A model generated the notes under the pieces. It searched no databases. It saw only the letters and a program-made list of their open reading frames with translations, and was not told where the DNA came from. Shown here in pieces: positions 11,263-22,752 of a stretch of 64,000 nt of DNA. Every line of letters starts with the position of its first letter. The stretch's first letter is position 1. Made by a program: the position numbers and the translations under genes. Location of the stretch: the NCBI GenBank assembly GCA_916613615.1, contig OU744732.1, positions 56,318,727 to 56,382,726 on the forward strand, read 5' to 3'. The DNA is from Steromphala cineraria. Lineage: Eukaryota > Mollusca > Gastropoda > Trochida > Trochidae.

Positions 11263-13614
11263 GCATATGGCAAATTTCTATTGTTCGTTTTCGAAATTGT
11301 TTCTAAAATTGCATTTAACATTAATGACATCATCTAAGTTACGGTTTGGAAATTATTTATAATGAAATCAAATTTGCAAAGTTGCAGAAACTACATTCTT
11401 GATTGAATTCCCATTTGACTTAAACACATTTAGAATATGCTGCATTTGAGGCAAAAGGTCAGAACAAAATAATCACATTTACCGTGTTGAAACCAATTGG
11501 AATTAATTGTAAGGCTGACAAGCAAGGCACGATACCACTTCAGACAAACCTTGGGCTTTTTAATACTTCCATGCGTGTTTTACCTACGAACTGAAGTGCA
11601 ATGCAATAATCAAGTTATATAGGGAAGTCATAATCTTTTCTAAAATTATGTTCAAAGATTGCTTCTGGAGTATAGGGCTCAAATGACAATTTTCTCGAAA
11701 TTGATAATTTTTACAGATTGAAAAAAAAAAATCTATATATCGATTGTTTTCTTGTCGCCAAGGGTTTTCACAAATTTGCGATGTCAAGCTCGGTAGGTAA
11801 TGTTTAAGTTGCGATGTGAGCAAACAACCTAGAATAAAACGGCGATAAATATCAATAAGTTAAACCACTGACAATACCTGAGTGTTATCCTCCGCCATGA
11901 AGATAAGAAACAAATAAATATACCTGATGTTTTTCCTCTATCAAATCATATCAAATGACTTTGTGATGTGTTTCTGTGTCACTGGAACAATGTTTGTTAT
12001 TGCTACAAGCCTATGTCGTTTTATTCCAAATACATTGTTACTTTAATGTTGTTGTTTTTAATTTCAATTCATAATCTATAAGGGACATACTTCTTGCCTG
12101 CCTGGATAGAATAATAATTCTACATCAATTGGTGTTATCTAAAATTCATCTTCAAATAAGGACAAAGGAATGCAGACCTTCACAAGAAGATAATTATCAC
12201 TTTTGTGTGGAGAGTTTCAAAAATGGCATATAATAACCACTGACAGTTGCATAAACTTCCTGGTACAGTGACATATTCTATGTCACATTAAAGTAAAAAC
12301 TAATGTATTTTCAAGAATAGAGTTAAGGATCATATTTGCTGTTTATTCTCTTACCATGGTTACGTTGCTTTGCACCAAGGTATGTAAGTATCCTACTACG
12401 CACTTCTTGACATCCAACTTAATAATTCTCAACAACAAGGTGACGAAAGAGTATTTTAGTTAATTAGAATGCCAAGTCACCGTTATCCCCACCAATGTTA
12501 TAAAATGTTAAAAGTAAATGATAATTGTGGAAAATACAGTTGGTTGTCAGATCAGAGAATGTGTTATTTACATGTGGGTTTTATTTGTTTGTAAAAAATA
12601 CTCAGAATTTCGTGTGAAGTACATTCCACCAATGTCAAATATGCACAGTATCTTATGTACGAAAGATGTTCAAACCATGAAAAATGTTGCCATATTTTTG
12701 AAAAATAAGTTTAAGTTACGGGCAAATGTCACGTGAGATCCCGTTGCATTACTTCCACTTTATTGTACTTTAGGTCATGTGGCCCATATTCAACAACACT
12801 TCTGTTCTGTTCTGTTCTGTACATAATGCTTTGGGATTTTAAAGATAAAAAAGCGATGCTGTATTTGGCGTTATACTTCTTAACAAGAATCAAATTAATC
12901 TTTTTGTATTTCTGATATTACTTTTCAGTTGCGTTAGACGTGAAAATGTCAATTTTTGAATTTTGTGTGTAAGTATATGAAAGTGTCCTAGAGAAAACCT
13001 ATGTATTGCCAATGTCATGGATTTGTTGAACCACTTCAGTATCCATAAAAATAATTCAATAGTAGAATTTGATACTTATGTTTTTGTACCTGATATATAT
13101 AACGAGAAATTGTACAATTGATTGTGTCCATAACTGGATCAAAAATGTTACACAATTATAAAATAAACAATAACCTTGACTTTCATGTAGTTACATATCA
13201 ACTATGATAAATCTGATATTTACCGTTTCTTGAAATAATTAACTGCCTCGTAAATATATTGTGATGTCTTGAAATGATTTATAATGCATCTTTTTCTTAA
13301 TATCAAATTCTTCCTATGACTAAAACGGCGTAAGGGTTTAATGCAGATATCGACTTTTATGGAATCTTTAATGTCATTGTTCAACCAAATTAACATTTAA
13401 TTTCATTTGATGAAACATATAACTTTCAATGCAGAAGAGATTTTTAAGATGAAATTTCAACTTCCAAAAGGAGAGCAAACAGTAAGGATTTAAAATTTGT
13501 TTCAGTTAAGTCAAGGTATATGTTTCATACCCCCAAAAACAAAATCAACTTTAACAAGTACAATTTAGTAAGTTCATGTTCATAAGGATTGTGCCATAAT
13601 CGTTATTGCTATTT

Positions 13615-14024
13615 ATGTGTTTTTATTGTTTTGACAAGTTTCCTATCTACACTATACAGCAAAAACGATTGATGCTACATGTATTAAAGCCAAATTTTCT
13701 GACATGCTTTGGTACAAAATCACATGAGATGTTATGAAGATATTTGTTTTTTCTAAAGGCACTTACAGACTTGGAACTTGCTTCAAAAGATACGCAATAA
13801 CAATAAAGCAAGAGAGTAAAAGATAAAAAAAACACGGAGTTGCCTTGAAACGTCGTATGCAAATACAATAAAGAAGTTGTAATCCATCCTACTCTTTGTC
13901 ATAATACTAGAGCTGTTTATATTAAACGTGTGATTTGAGATATTGGTAGTAAAGGTTTTTTTAAACATCACTAGTTGATCACATACATTTATATATAATA
14001 ACTAAAACGCATTGTTATCATTTG
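13615..14024 (+). repeat. 410-bp near-identical duplicate, copy B (pairs with 5162-5571)
   Basis: Matches 5162-5571 base for base except for A at 14004 and T at 14013. The left edge lies at a deletion junction of copy 2 and the right edge at another, so this block is the only part of its region retained in copy 2. Confidence 0.95.
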
Positions 14025-14627
14025 TCATGTCATATGGAAACAAATCAATATTGAGTTCTTTAAAAACATAAATTCGTAAATACGGATGGACTGATTCCTC
14101 CTTCCCACACACAGGCGGGACTATTCATTGTCACGTTCCGAAAACGTACTTCACTTACATCTTGTCAGGACTGTTCAGTTATTACTTGATACAATCGGAT
14201 AAATTACTTAAGTTAACATTTTCCAGTTGAAAGTGTCAGGGGCACATTCATAGAAATAAACATTCACCTTTGTATGTGTGTGGAGTTCTCCCTGTAAATC
14301 AAACATAGGTCGTTTGTATACAGTGATTGTTATCACTAGCTGATAACATAATCTATTTTTTTAATTAAAGACATATCACGAAAAGAATTCCAGTGTTTAA
14401 ACGCAATTGTGTTGTTAGAATAACGCCAAATTTTTTCTTTTGTTTTCATGTTTACCTACTAGCTGTTTCTAATGAACGATCGTTTCTCTATACTTTAATT
14501 AATAATGATAAGTTTTCTTATGAAGCCAAGATGGTCAAAGTAACTTCTTCGTCTCTAAGACCTAATCTTTATCATTTTGTTTGCGTTTTTATCAATGGGT
14601 ATCCTTTATGAGAAGTGCAAACTGTAA

Positions 14628-15040
14628 CAGTCTGATTAAAATCGATTGTGATTCGAGGAAAAAAGTGTAAACATAGAATCTTTAGCGGGGTTCGAACCTC
14701 AACCCAGCCCGGCTTTCCTCTCATTCACAGTCTGAAGGCACCCCTATTGCCCGCATGTTCTGACGCTAGCTCATCTAGCCAATCGAAAGGAGCGCAGTGA
14801 AAGCTTCGGTATCCATCAGGGGCAGGTAACTCCAGTGTATCATTCGTTATACATAGCCGCCGCTAAACGCTATTTAAAAACGAGGATGTGATTGGATAGC
14901 TTACGACTGGGTTTGTCTGCGCTAAACTGGTTGTAGCAACACGTGATAGAGGTGGGTGCATTCAGACCGAGACGGAGAGGATATCCCGAATGGTTCGAGC
15001 CCTGATATTCCTCGGAGCACGGTCGATTTTAATCAGACTG
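14628..15040. mobile_element. Mutator-like MITE with 9-bp target-site duplication
   Basis: The 413-bp element begins CAGTCTGATTAAAATCGA and ends with its reverse complement. The inverted repeats extend about 32 bp (to GAGGA) with a few differences. It is flanked by AAACTGTAA on both sides (14619-14627 and 15041-15049), a perfect 9-bp duplication, and the matching site in copy 1 (near 7695) is uninterrupted. A 9-bp duplication is characteristic of the Mutator superfamily, though the TIR is short for it. A palindromic TTCGAACC near 14692 resembles a B box but lacks a well-placed A box. Related fragments lie at 1485-1560 and 26640-26718. Confidence 0.8.
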
Positions 15041-15136
15041 AAACTGTAATATCTCGTGGTTGACACAACTGGTGGTTGCTTTACTATACCATCTGTCTAA
15101 TTACTGTTTATGCTGTGAAAGCTCTATCCGGTCTTA

Positions 15137-15541
15137 ATTAACCATAAAGAAGACAAAACCCTTCTTATTTCTGTGTGCATATGGATATTTGTCTAGATAT
15201 TTAGTAATCTGTCTTAACTTATATTCTGAACATGACACAACTTGTGACTTTTAATTGTGGTTTAGAATAGTTTGGTCGACAGACTTTTGTGCCCGTTAAT
15301 AGACATTAAGATCATAACACAATATTTGATTCATAAAATCATCAGTAAGAATATGATGTGCTATCGCGGAACTTTCTCTCTGCAACAGCAAAGGTCTATT
15401 GAGGTTTCAATATGTGACCACTTGTTCAGATGTGAATGGTTAATAAACTAAAACATCAGATAAATAAATTAATGCCATAGAATAAAACATTTTGAAGACG
15501 CATTTGTTGAGCATCATGGTATAAGAGATACATTTATAGAA
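15137..15541 (+). repeat. 405-bp near-identical duplicate, copy A (pairs with 16486-16890)
   Basis: Matches 16486-16890 at a constant offset of 1349 with one visible substitution (A at 15451, G at 16800). It lies within copy 2 of the long repeat, where it corresponds to the more diverged 7780-8270 of copy 1. Confidence 0.95.
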
Positions 15542-16485
15542 CGTCATAAGATACGCAGTTGTATAATGCAGCTGAAATATCCTGATAAAATAATAACTAA
15601 ATGATGTTAAAATCGATTGCCAATAAAATGTACTTAATGATCAAGAGGTTTATATCTCATATTTCATATCAAACCTTTAATGTAGATAGTTATATATTTA
15701 TCGTTTGAAATCAAGGACATTTGATCTTGGTCATAAAGACACCTCAAGGAAAGATGAAATAAAATGTCAAACCAAACATGATAAATGTTTGGAACAATCT
15801 GTAATGACACCATCTAATTATGACACTTATCAAAAGGCAGTGTAATATTTTATGGAATATACGCTAGTGGATGTTGATATGCGTAGATTGTCCAAAAACT
15901 ACTTGAAGTGAACGAATGAAATTAATAAATAAAAATAACTAACTGGGAATTACACTTACATCTCATCATGCACATCTTTCACTGAATACACTATAATAAT
16001 AACCTCCCGACATCTAAAATACTGTATTAATTGTAACTAATTATCGTCTGAAGTACCGAACAAAATTATACAATAGCCTTGAAATACGAAACAATGTCTC
16101 GTCTAGACAGTCTACACATTGAAGTTTGTAAAGGGGATCTTTTCCGCAAGATTGATGGATATGAACGGAAACAGCTTACTTTGGGCCAACCTCTGATGAA
16201 CCTAACTCATAATTCTTGATAGGTTGGACTGATTCAGATTTTTTCCGATTATGAAAGACAAAAGAAATTGGAGTCAATATATTTCTTCTTTATCAAAGAC
16301 TCTAAAATCAGTTTATTTTTTGTAGTAAAATAAGTAGCAAACTCTTCTCGTACAGTGTTGATAAGAAGGTCAATAATTCAAACCTTAAGTTTCACTAAAG
16401 TTCTCCTGTCACTAAAAGTGAAACCGTTTGTATCATATGAACAGTTAACTATTGTTCCTTCAAAGTAGCCTTTATCATTGAAGAC

Positions 16486-16890
16486 ATTAACCATAAAGAA
16501 GACAAAACCCTTCTTATTTCTGTGTGCATATGGATATTTGTCTAGATATTTAGTAATCTGTCTTAACTTATATTCTGAACATGACACAACTTGTGACTTT
16601 TAATTGTGGTTTAGAATAGTTTGGTCGACAGACTTTTGTGCCCGTTAATAGACATTAAGATCATAACACAATATTTGATTCATAAAATCATCAGTAAGAA
16701 TATGATGTGCTATCGCGGAACTTTCTCTCTGCAACAGCAAAGGTCTATTGAGGTTTCAATATGTGACCACTTGTTCAGATGTGAATGGTTAATAAACTAG
16801 AACATCAGATAAATAAATTAATGCCATAGAATAAAACATTTTGAAGACGCATTTGTTGAGCATCATGGTATAAGAGATACATTTATAGAA
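16486..16890 (+). repeat. 405-bp near-identical duplicate, copy B (pairs with 15137-15541)
   Basis: Direct duplicate of 15137-15541 with one substitution. Both edges are abrupt: the left begins ATTAACCATAAAG and the right ends ATTTATAGAA, after which the two copies are unrelated. No inverted termini and no target-site duplication are evident. Confidence 0.95.
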
Positions 16891-16956
16891 TAAAGACAAG
16901 TAACAAATATATATATATGATGTCTTTACTCTATAAAAATCGTATGATTGTGCAAT

Positions 16957-17004
16957 GTGACGTCATGTCAACCTGAAACCGCCTTTACAATGACATGACG
17001 TCAC
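16957..17004. repeat. Perfect 14-bp inverted repeat containing TGACGTCA in each arm
   Basis: GTGACGTCATGTCA at 16957-16970 is exactly matched in reverse complement at 16991-17004, with a 20-base loop. Each arm contains the CRE-type octamer TGACGTCA, which recurs in several mobile elements of this window. It may be the remnant of one of them. Confidence 0.85.
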
Positions 17005-18708
17005 AGTTAGGATATTATACAGTAAGATAAATCTATCATAAAGCATTACATTGAATTGGTAAACAATCCAATAACATAAATCCTTTTTTAAAAGCAGAAC
17101 GGCAAGAACTAGAAATACAATTAAGTAAAGAGTACTGACAAATTTCTTTAAATGGACCCCTCCACTTTCAAAGTTATTATTCATGAATGAATTTGTAGTT
17201 CCTGCCGTTTTGCTTTTAAGAAAAAAACACAAATCGTTGCTCAAGAAATTAAAGCAACTATGAATTTAAAAATGGTAAATGATAGTAAGCCTTAAATATA
17301 ATCTTAAACAAATAACACACAATACGTTCCCTTGAATTAAGTTATTTTTTTAAACTGATTATTGTTGACGAAAAATAGTACAAATTATTCTGTCCTGGGT
17401 CAAATATCAAATTTTACCGTTAAGTTTTGTTTATTGGATACTGAAGTAGTACAATAAATCCAGGACATCGGCAATACATAGATTTTACAGAGCATAAATG
17501 TACGTCTCTCTAAATACTCTTCTTAACCTTACAAAACCCTGAAGAAATTAATATTTTCCCATTGAACGCATCCTGAAAAAATGATATCAGTTTAGAAATA
17601 CTAGAAGAATATTTTGATTATTGAAAATGATAATGACAAATACAGCTGGGCTTTTTCATTTTCAAATCTCAATGGTTTATGTACAATACTATTTCGTCAG
17701 TTGGCATGTTAAGAATTACGAGGCGGGATGTCAAGAAGTGCAAAGTAGAATACTGTGATACCTTAATGCATAGCAAAGTAAACATGGGAAGAGAAAAACT
17801 ATATCCCTGAAAGGTGATTATTTTCCATTTTAATGTGATATAGAGTATGTCTCTGTACCAGGAAGTTTATGCAACTGTCAGTGGTTATTATATGTTATTT
17901 TGGAAACGGACAATATCGGGTTATATTCCAATTGCAATGAAACTTGTTACGTCATGTCATTGTAACTTAATCACTGTATAATTGCTGTATATTGGAAGTG
18001 ATTCTTTTATATCAAAAGTCATTAAACATTTTTGATGAGAGTTATTTTTTTCACAAGGCACTCCTGTATCTTTAAGGTGAACCGTAAGATATTATTGAAA
18101 CTTTATGGTGTAATATTTACACTGTAAGTCTTTACTCTTTCCATACTTGCATAAGTTGTGCAACATAGAACTGACGTTAAAATATCAATGATTATATTTC
18201 CAGAAACAAAACATCTAAACATCATTTGTGATAATAGAAGCTTTTCAACCTTTTGCTTCAAAAATTGCCAATTTCAAGATAAAAATATCATTATACTCTG
18301 AAAGCAATCTTTGAACGTAACATTATGAAAGATTGAGATCATGATCTCCCTATATAAGTTGATTATTGCATTGCACTTCAGTTCTCAGGCAAATCATGCA
18401 TGGAAGTATCAAAAAGCCCAAGGTTTGTCTGAAGTGGTATCGCGCCTTCCTTGTCAGTCTTACAATTGATTTCAATTGATTTCAACACGGTAAATGTGAT
18501 TATTCTGTTCTAAACTTTCGCCTGAAATGTAGCATTCATTCTTAATTGCTTTGAAGTCTAATGAGAATTTCAATCAAGACTTTATTTTGCAACTTGAGGC
18601 AATTGGATCCATTATAAATAAGTACCAAAGCGTGCATAATATTTTGTCCTTAATGGTAACCCGACTTAGAATTTAGTTTAGGAACAACAGAAAACTTTTC
18701 ATATATAA

Positions 18709-18735
18709 TGTATATATATATATAATATAATGATA
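18709..18735. repeat. (TA)n microsatellite
   Basis: A run of TA dinucleotides followed by TAATATAATGATAATAT in copy 3 of the long repeat. Confidence 0.85.
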
Positions 18736-19552
18736 ATATTAATCGCAATCTATTAGGCGAACATTTCCATACACTAGTGCATGCTCAAGGCGCTAACAAC
18801 ATTATTACCCTGGTCTAACCTAGGCTGACATATTTGTTGATAGATGGTCACCACCTACATAACTCTTTAGAAGGTACCAATTTCCTGATGAGTTAACAGA
18901 GGCAGATTTTCAAAAGTCTCTTGCCCAATTGACACAAGTCTCTTGTTCCTTAGTTGGGGCAGGGAATCAACCCTTCACACTCCCAGTTTATTCAGCAATG
19001 AGGGGGGATCCCATTCATCTAGTGAGCTGTGCCCGTTGTTGCTTAACTTAACTGATAGCGGCGGCTGAGCACAGGACCACGTGCCACCACTTATTCTACG
19101 AAAGGTTTCAGAGTAAGTGACAGGACAACATAGGTGCACAAACATGTTTTATTTATGGATTTTCTTATCAACACTGTATGCAATGATTATTTGTTCCTTA
19201 TTTAAAAAACCCTATTCGATCTGATTTTAGAGACTTTGATACTTTGATAAAGAATACATAAATTGACTCCAGTGTTTTTTGTCTTTTATTATTGGAACAA
19301 ATCTGAATCAGTCCAATCTGTCAAGAATACTACTTTACCAGAGGTTAGCCCAAGTAATCAGTTTTCGTTCTTATCCATCAATCACAGGGATAAAATCTTC
19401 ATTTCAACACTTCAAGTGAATGTGTAGACTGTCTAGACATTGTTTCGTATTTCAAAGATTTCTTACATGTTTATCGATGTAAAGTTATCAATTTGGTTTG
19501 GTACTTCAGATGATAACTATTTACAATGAATTCATTATTTTAGACAAATGTA

Positions 19553-20449
19553 CACTCTGTCAAAAAATAAACGCAACCCCTCTCTTTAGATGTTAGTGAC
19601 TGGCTTAAATAATAGTATTGTTTCCAAATAGTTTTTTGTATATGTAACATAACCATTCCTGTATTGTCACTCGTGGAAGTGCTTTATTGATTTTTCTTTT
19701 ACAAAGCATGAAATGCCCATGGTGATTCGCCAAATACACATGCAAATTATGGAATTGGTGTTCTCGTTAGAGTGTAAAAAGGCTGTGTATAGCTGTAATT
19801 CATTCAGATAATTGTAAGTCGAAAATTCAACGATTGCCTGCTGTAGATCAAAACATCGGCATTGGCCGCATTGACGCTGGAGAATGCTTTAGAACCATTG
19901 CACGACACTTCAATGTACACAAGAAAATGGTATCCAGACTTAGGAGACGTTACGATAACTTCAATTCCACACAAGATTACCCAAGAAGTGGTCGCCCAAG
20001 AATTACGATGCCAGCCCAAGATCGGTACATCTTGGTCCACCAGGTCGTAACCGTAATCACCTGTGGGAAACCCTGGATAAACGTGTACATCAAGGTCAAC
20101 CGCCACCACAGACGCTGCAACAGTTAACTGTTGCACTGCAGGAGGAGCGGAGAGCTATTCCCCAGGACATAATCCGACGTCTTATCCGTTCTGTCCAAAG
20201 GAGATACCATACAGTTATTACAGCTTGTGGTGCTCACACAAGGTACAAAGAAGGACAATCCCCTGTGACAAACACGGGCCTGTGAGAAGACTTTTGAATT
20301 GGGTTTTTTACAAATGAATAGCTTCATTATTATTCTCTTAAATTCAGTATTCTGTATTGTAAAATAAACGTCTTATATGAATCTAAATCGAAATATTAAA
20401 TCTTCAAAATGCAGGGGTTGCTTTTCTTTTTTATGTTGAAATGTTAGTG
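19553..20449 (+). mobile_element. Internally deleted Tc1-like transposon with TA target sites
   Basis: Ends are CACTCTGTCAAAAAATAAAC at the left and a related inverted end at the right (reverse complement CACTAACATTTCAACATAAA); both continue into ...GCAACCCCT. TA dinucleotides flank both ends (19551-19552 and 20450-20451), as expected for Tc1/mariner insertion. At about 0.9 kb it is much shorter than a full Tc1 element (about 1.3-1.7 kb), which matches loss of the central transposase coding region. It interrupts copy 3 of the long repeat. Confidence 0.85.
19831..20285 (+). pseudogene. Tc1-like transposase with the catalytic core deleted
   Basis: The first part encodes the N-terminal helix-turn-helix DNA-binding region of a Tc1 transposase (GIGRIDAGECFRTIARHFNV, then a SRLRRRYD helix and the YPRSGRPRIT linker, 19852-20010). 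The reading then jumps near 20035-20050 to the C-terminal region in another frame: HLWETLDKRVHQGQPPPQTL, an IIRRLIRSVQRRYHTVI stretch, and the terminal GAHTRY block, with a stop at 20283-20285. The DDE catalytic domain normally lying between is absent, and the two parts are out of frame. A start codon is not visible. Such an element could move only with help from a full-length relative. Confidence 0.85.
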
Positions 20450-22446
20450 TAATTTCTATTTTTTGTTTTTATTCATTTATTTAATTGTTGCACTTCATGT
20501 AGTTTTTGGACATTGTACGCATATCAACATCCATTAGTGTATATTCATTTATAAATAGTACACTGCCTTTTGATAATATTCATATTTAGATGATGGTGTC
20601 ATTGCGAGTTCAAAACATCTATCGTGTTCGATTTGACATTTTAATTTATCTTTACAAAAAGTGTCTATGTGTAAACATCTACTTTGTAAATACTAATATT
20701 AAACTCCTAATCATGAATGCATTTATCGTGGCAATCAATTTTAACGTCATTTAGTTATTATTTTATCAGGAGTGTGTTAGCTGCATCATAAAATTGCGTA
20801 TCTCTTAACGTTCCATAAAATAACCTCTCTCATATCATGATGCACAATCAATTACACTCCAATATGTAATCTCTTTCGGCATAAGTTTATCTCATGTTCT
20901 AGTTTATTCAACCTTCACAGCCGAGTTAAACAATTGATCATCAATTCACCGTTGCTGTTGGAGAGTGAATATGTCGCGTTGTCACATCATATTCTTATTC
21001 AAAACGTTTTATCATTGAATGTAGGATCTTTACGTCCAATTTAGTAAGCAGATAAAAGCAGAACAGTCAATCGACCCAAATATTCAGAACAGCATTGAAA
21101 ACTCAACAGTTTTAAAATCTGCTATGTTTAGAATATTGTTCAACATGCAAAACGGAATAAAAAACCTTCTGCCTTCTATATGTTGTTTGACTGTATTGAG
21201 CTTTCACAGCATAAAGGATCATTTGACAGATGATATAGTAAAGCAATCAACTATTTTGTCAACCCTGAAATATTACAGTTTGCACTTCCTGCTAGTGTAA
21301 AGTAGAGTGTTCTATGTGTCCTAAAAGGTTTCATGACTTGATTACTCTTGATAAAAAAGCAAACAAAATGATATTAATTTGGTCTTAGAGACGAATAACT
21401 CACTTTAACCATCCGGATCTCTTTATAAGAACACAAACATCTTTTCTGTTTTAACACTGGAATTCTTTTCGTAATATTTCTTTCTTAATAATGGCAAAAT
21501 TCATGTTATAGTGTTCAGGTGATAAATTAAATAACTCTTTTCTTTCCATTCACTTGGGAATGGATAGGTCATTTGTTAAAAAGTTAGAATACACGGTTCT
21601 AAACATTTCTTTTCCCAACTTTTGGGTATTCTTAAGGGAAATCAATAAAAACAATGGTAATTTCCTGTGTTATACTGCAACTCATGTGTATTACAGAACC
21701 TTTGAAGTTAAAGTGAACTTGATTCAGCGAAATATTTAACGCTGAATGAATTCAATTAATAATGATACTGTTAATATATCATTCAATCTCTTGTTTTCAA
21801 ATATACGTTTTTGGTACATACACTGTAAAATTTTCTAGGCTAAAATATGCAAGTAAACGAAATGTCAAAGCTTCTGAATTTAAATATTTGATTATTTGAA
21901 TTTGTATATATTCATGCCTTTGGATTTCATTCTCAAATAGTTTCAAAAATTCAAAGAATAGAGTGTGTTGTTAATGTAGTGTCAGTGATATCAATCACTG
22001 TTTACAATCAGCCTCTTGTTTCATTTACAACCGGGAGAACTCATGACAACATCCAAGGATGAATGTTTATTTTCAACCCATGTGCCCTTGACACTTCATT
22101 TAGAAGAATGTTAACTCAAGTAATGTATCCGATTGAAACAAGTAATCACTGAAAAGTATTGGCAAGTAAAGTACGTGGTAGGAGGTAGGTAGTGATTAAC
22201 TTGATATTTTATCATCGCCGGTGTGAGGGGAGGCGTCTGTCTGTCCGTATTTACGAATTTGTGTTCGTAAAGAACTGAATACTGATTTGTTTTTATTTGA
22301 CTTACACCAACCCTTAAAAAAAATTTTCAAGAACAATTGATGAATGTTATTATATGATTGAGGGTGAGATACTCTGTTCTGTCAGTGAAACAAACCTCTA
22401 TCTGGCTAAAGTTGCAATAACCTTTATCGTCGCTCTACTGAGTGGT

Positions 22447-22752
22447 GATAAACTTGAGTTTGACGTCACGTTACAATAGTCTGACGACATGAGTTTTCAC
22501 ATGACGTCACACTGTTACAGCGGTGACGGGCTCTTCCAAGCGGCCGCTCAACATGAAATTGGCCTTTTTTGACGTTATTAGAAGGATTCATCATATAATA
22601 AATAGAATATTCGTCAATTCTTGACAAATACCATATTTATCTCATCTCGTGAGGTATAAAAGTTAAAGATTTTCACTCGTGGTTGCGCCACTCGTGAAAA
22701 TATAAACTTTCTACCTCACTCGATGAGATAAACATGCTATTATTCAAGAAAA
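22447..22752 (-). mobile_element. Palindromic element (family of 34.3, 37.8 and 38.6 kb), inverted orientation
   Basis: The palindrome at 22619-22752 pairs CTTGACAAATACCATATTTA on the left with TAAACATGCTATTATTCAAG on the right, and the arms continue with CTCAT/ATGAG and GAGGTA/TACCTC to a short centre, CTCGTGGTTGCGCCACTCG. To its left lie CATCATATAATAA (22589-22601), two perfect TGACGTCA octamers (22461, 22502) and a GATAAAC end near 22447. The site is uninterrupted in copy 1 of the long repeat. Diverged half-copies of the palindrome occur at 36900-36950 and 61050-61150. No coding sequence. Confidence 0.6.

Larger units (their letters stand above)
1375..13110 (+). repeat. Long non-coding repeat, copy 1 (direct, with nested insertions)
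   Basis: This stretch aligns by eye, in order, with the reverse complement of 17340-26620. Anchors are 1375-1485 with 26510-26620; 2400-2600 with 26300-26530; 2640-3060 with 25960-26290; 3100-3670 with 25420-25940; 4020-4560 with 24000-24570; 4600-5160 with 23480-23900; 5571-5990 with 22970-23350; 7190-7300 with 22770-22890; 7600-9100 with 19100-21300; 10115-10345 with 18780-19080; 11270-12440 with 17700-18680; and 12960-13080 with 17400-17520. Substitutions and indels are frequent. No open frame of note is conserved between copies. Interruptions specific to this copy are a SINE (3674-4000), a tandem-repeat cassette (6004-7180), a TIR element (9125-10111) and a second cassette (10370-11262). 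It may be a large non-autonomous transposon or a local segmental duplication. The outer ends are not resolved. Confidence 0.75.
13140..16890 (+). repeat. Long non-coding repeat, copy 2 (direct, internally deleted)
   Basis: 13140-13550 aligns directly with 2640-3060. 13615-14024 is nearly identical to 5162-5571, so about 2 kb present in copy 1 is missing between them. 14030-14620 aligns with the reverse complement of 21290-22290, and 15041-16380 aligns directly with about 7690-9060. 16486-16890 repeats 15137-15541. No coding region is preserved. Bases 17005-17340 next to it show nothing recognisable. Confidence 0.7.

Noticed and set aside
5194..13868. Two identical 73-codon minus-strand frames (5194-5415 and 13647-13868)
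   Set aside because: They are identical because they lie in the 410-bp duplicated block; the surrounding repeat shows no coding constraint.
14680..14770. Possible tRNA or SINE head around GGTTCGAACC
   Set aside because: The motif is palindromic, the A-to-B box distance is too long on the minus strand, and the sequence belongs to the MITE with 9-bp target duplications.
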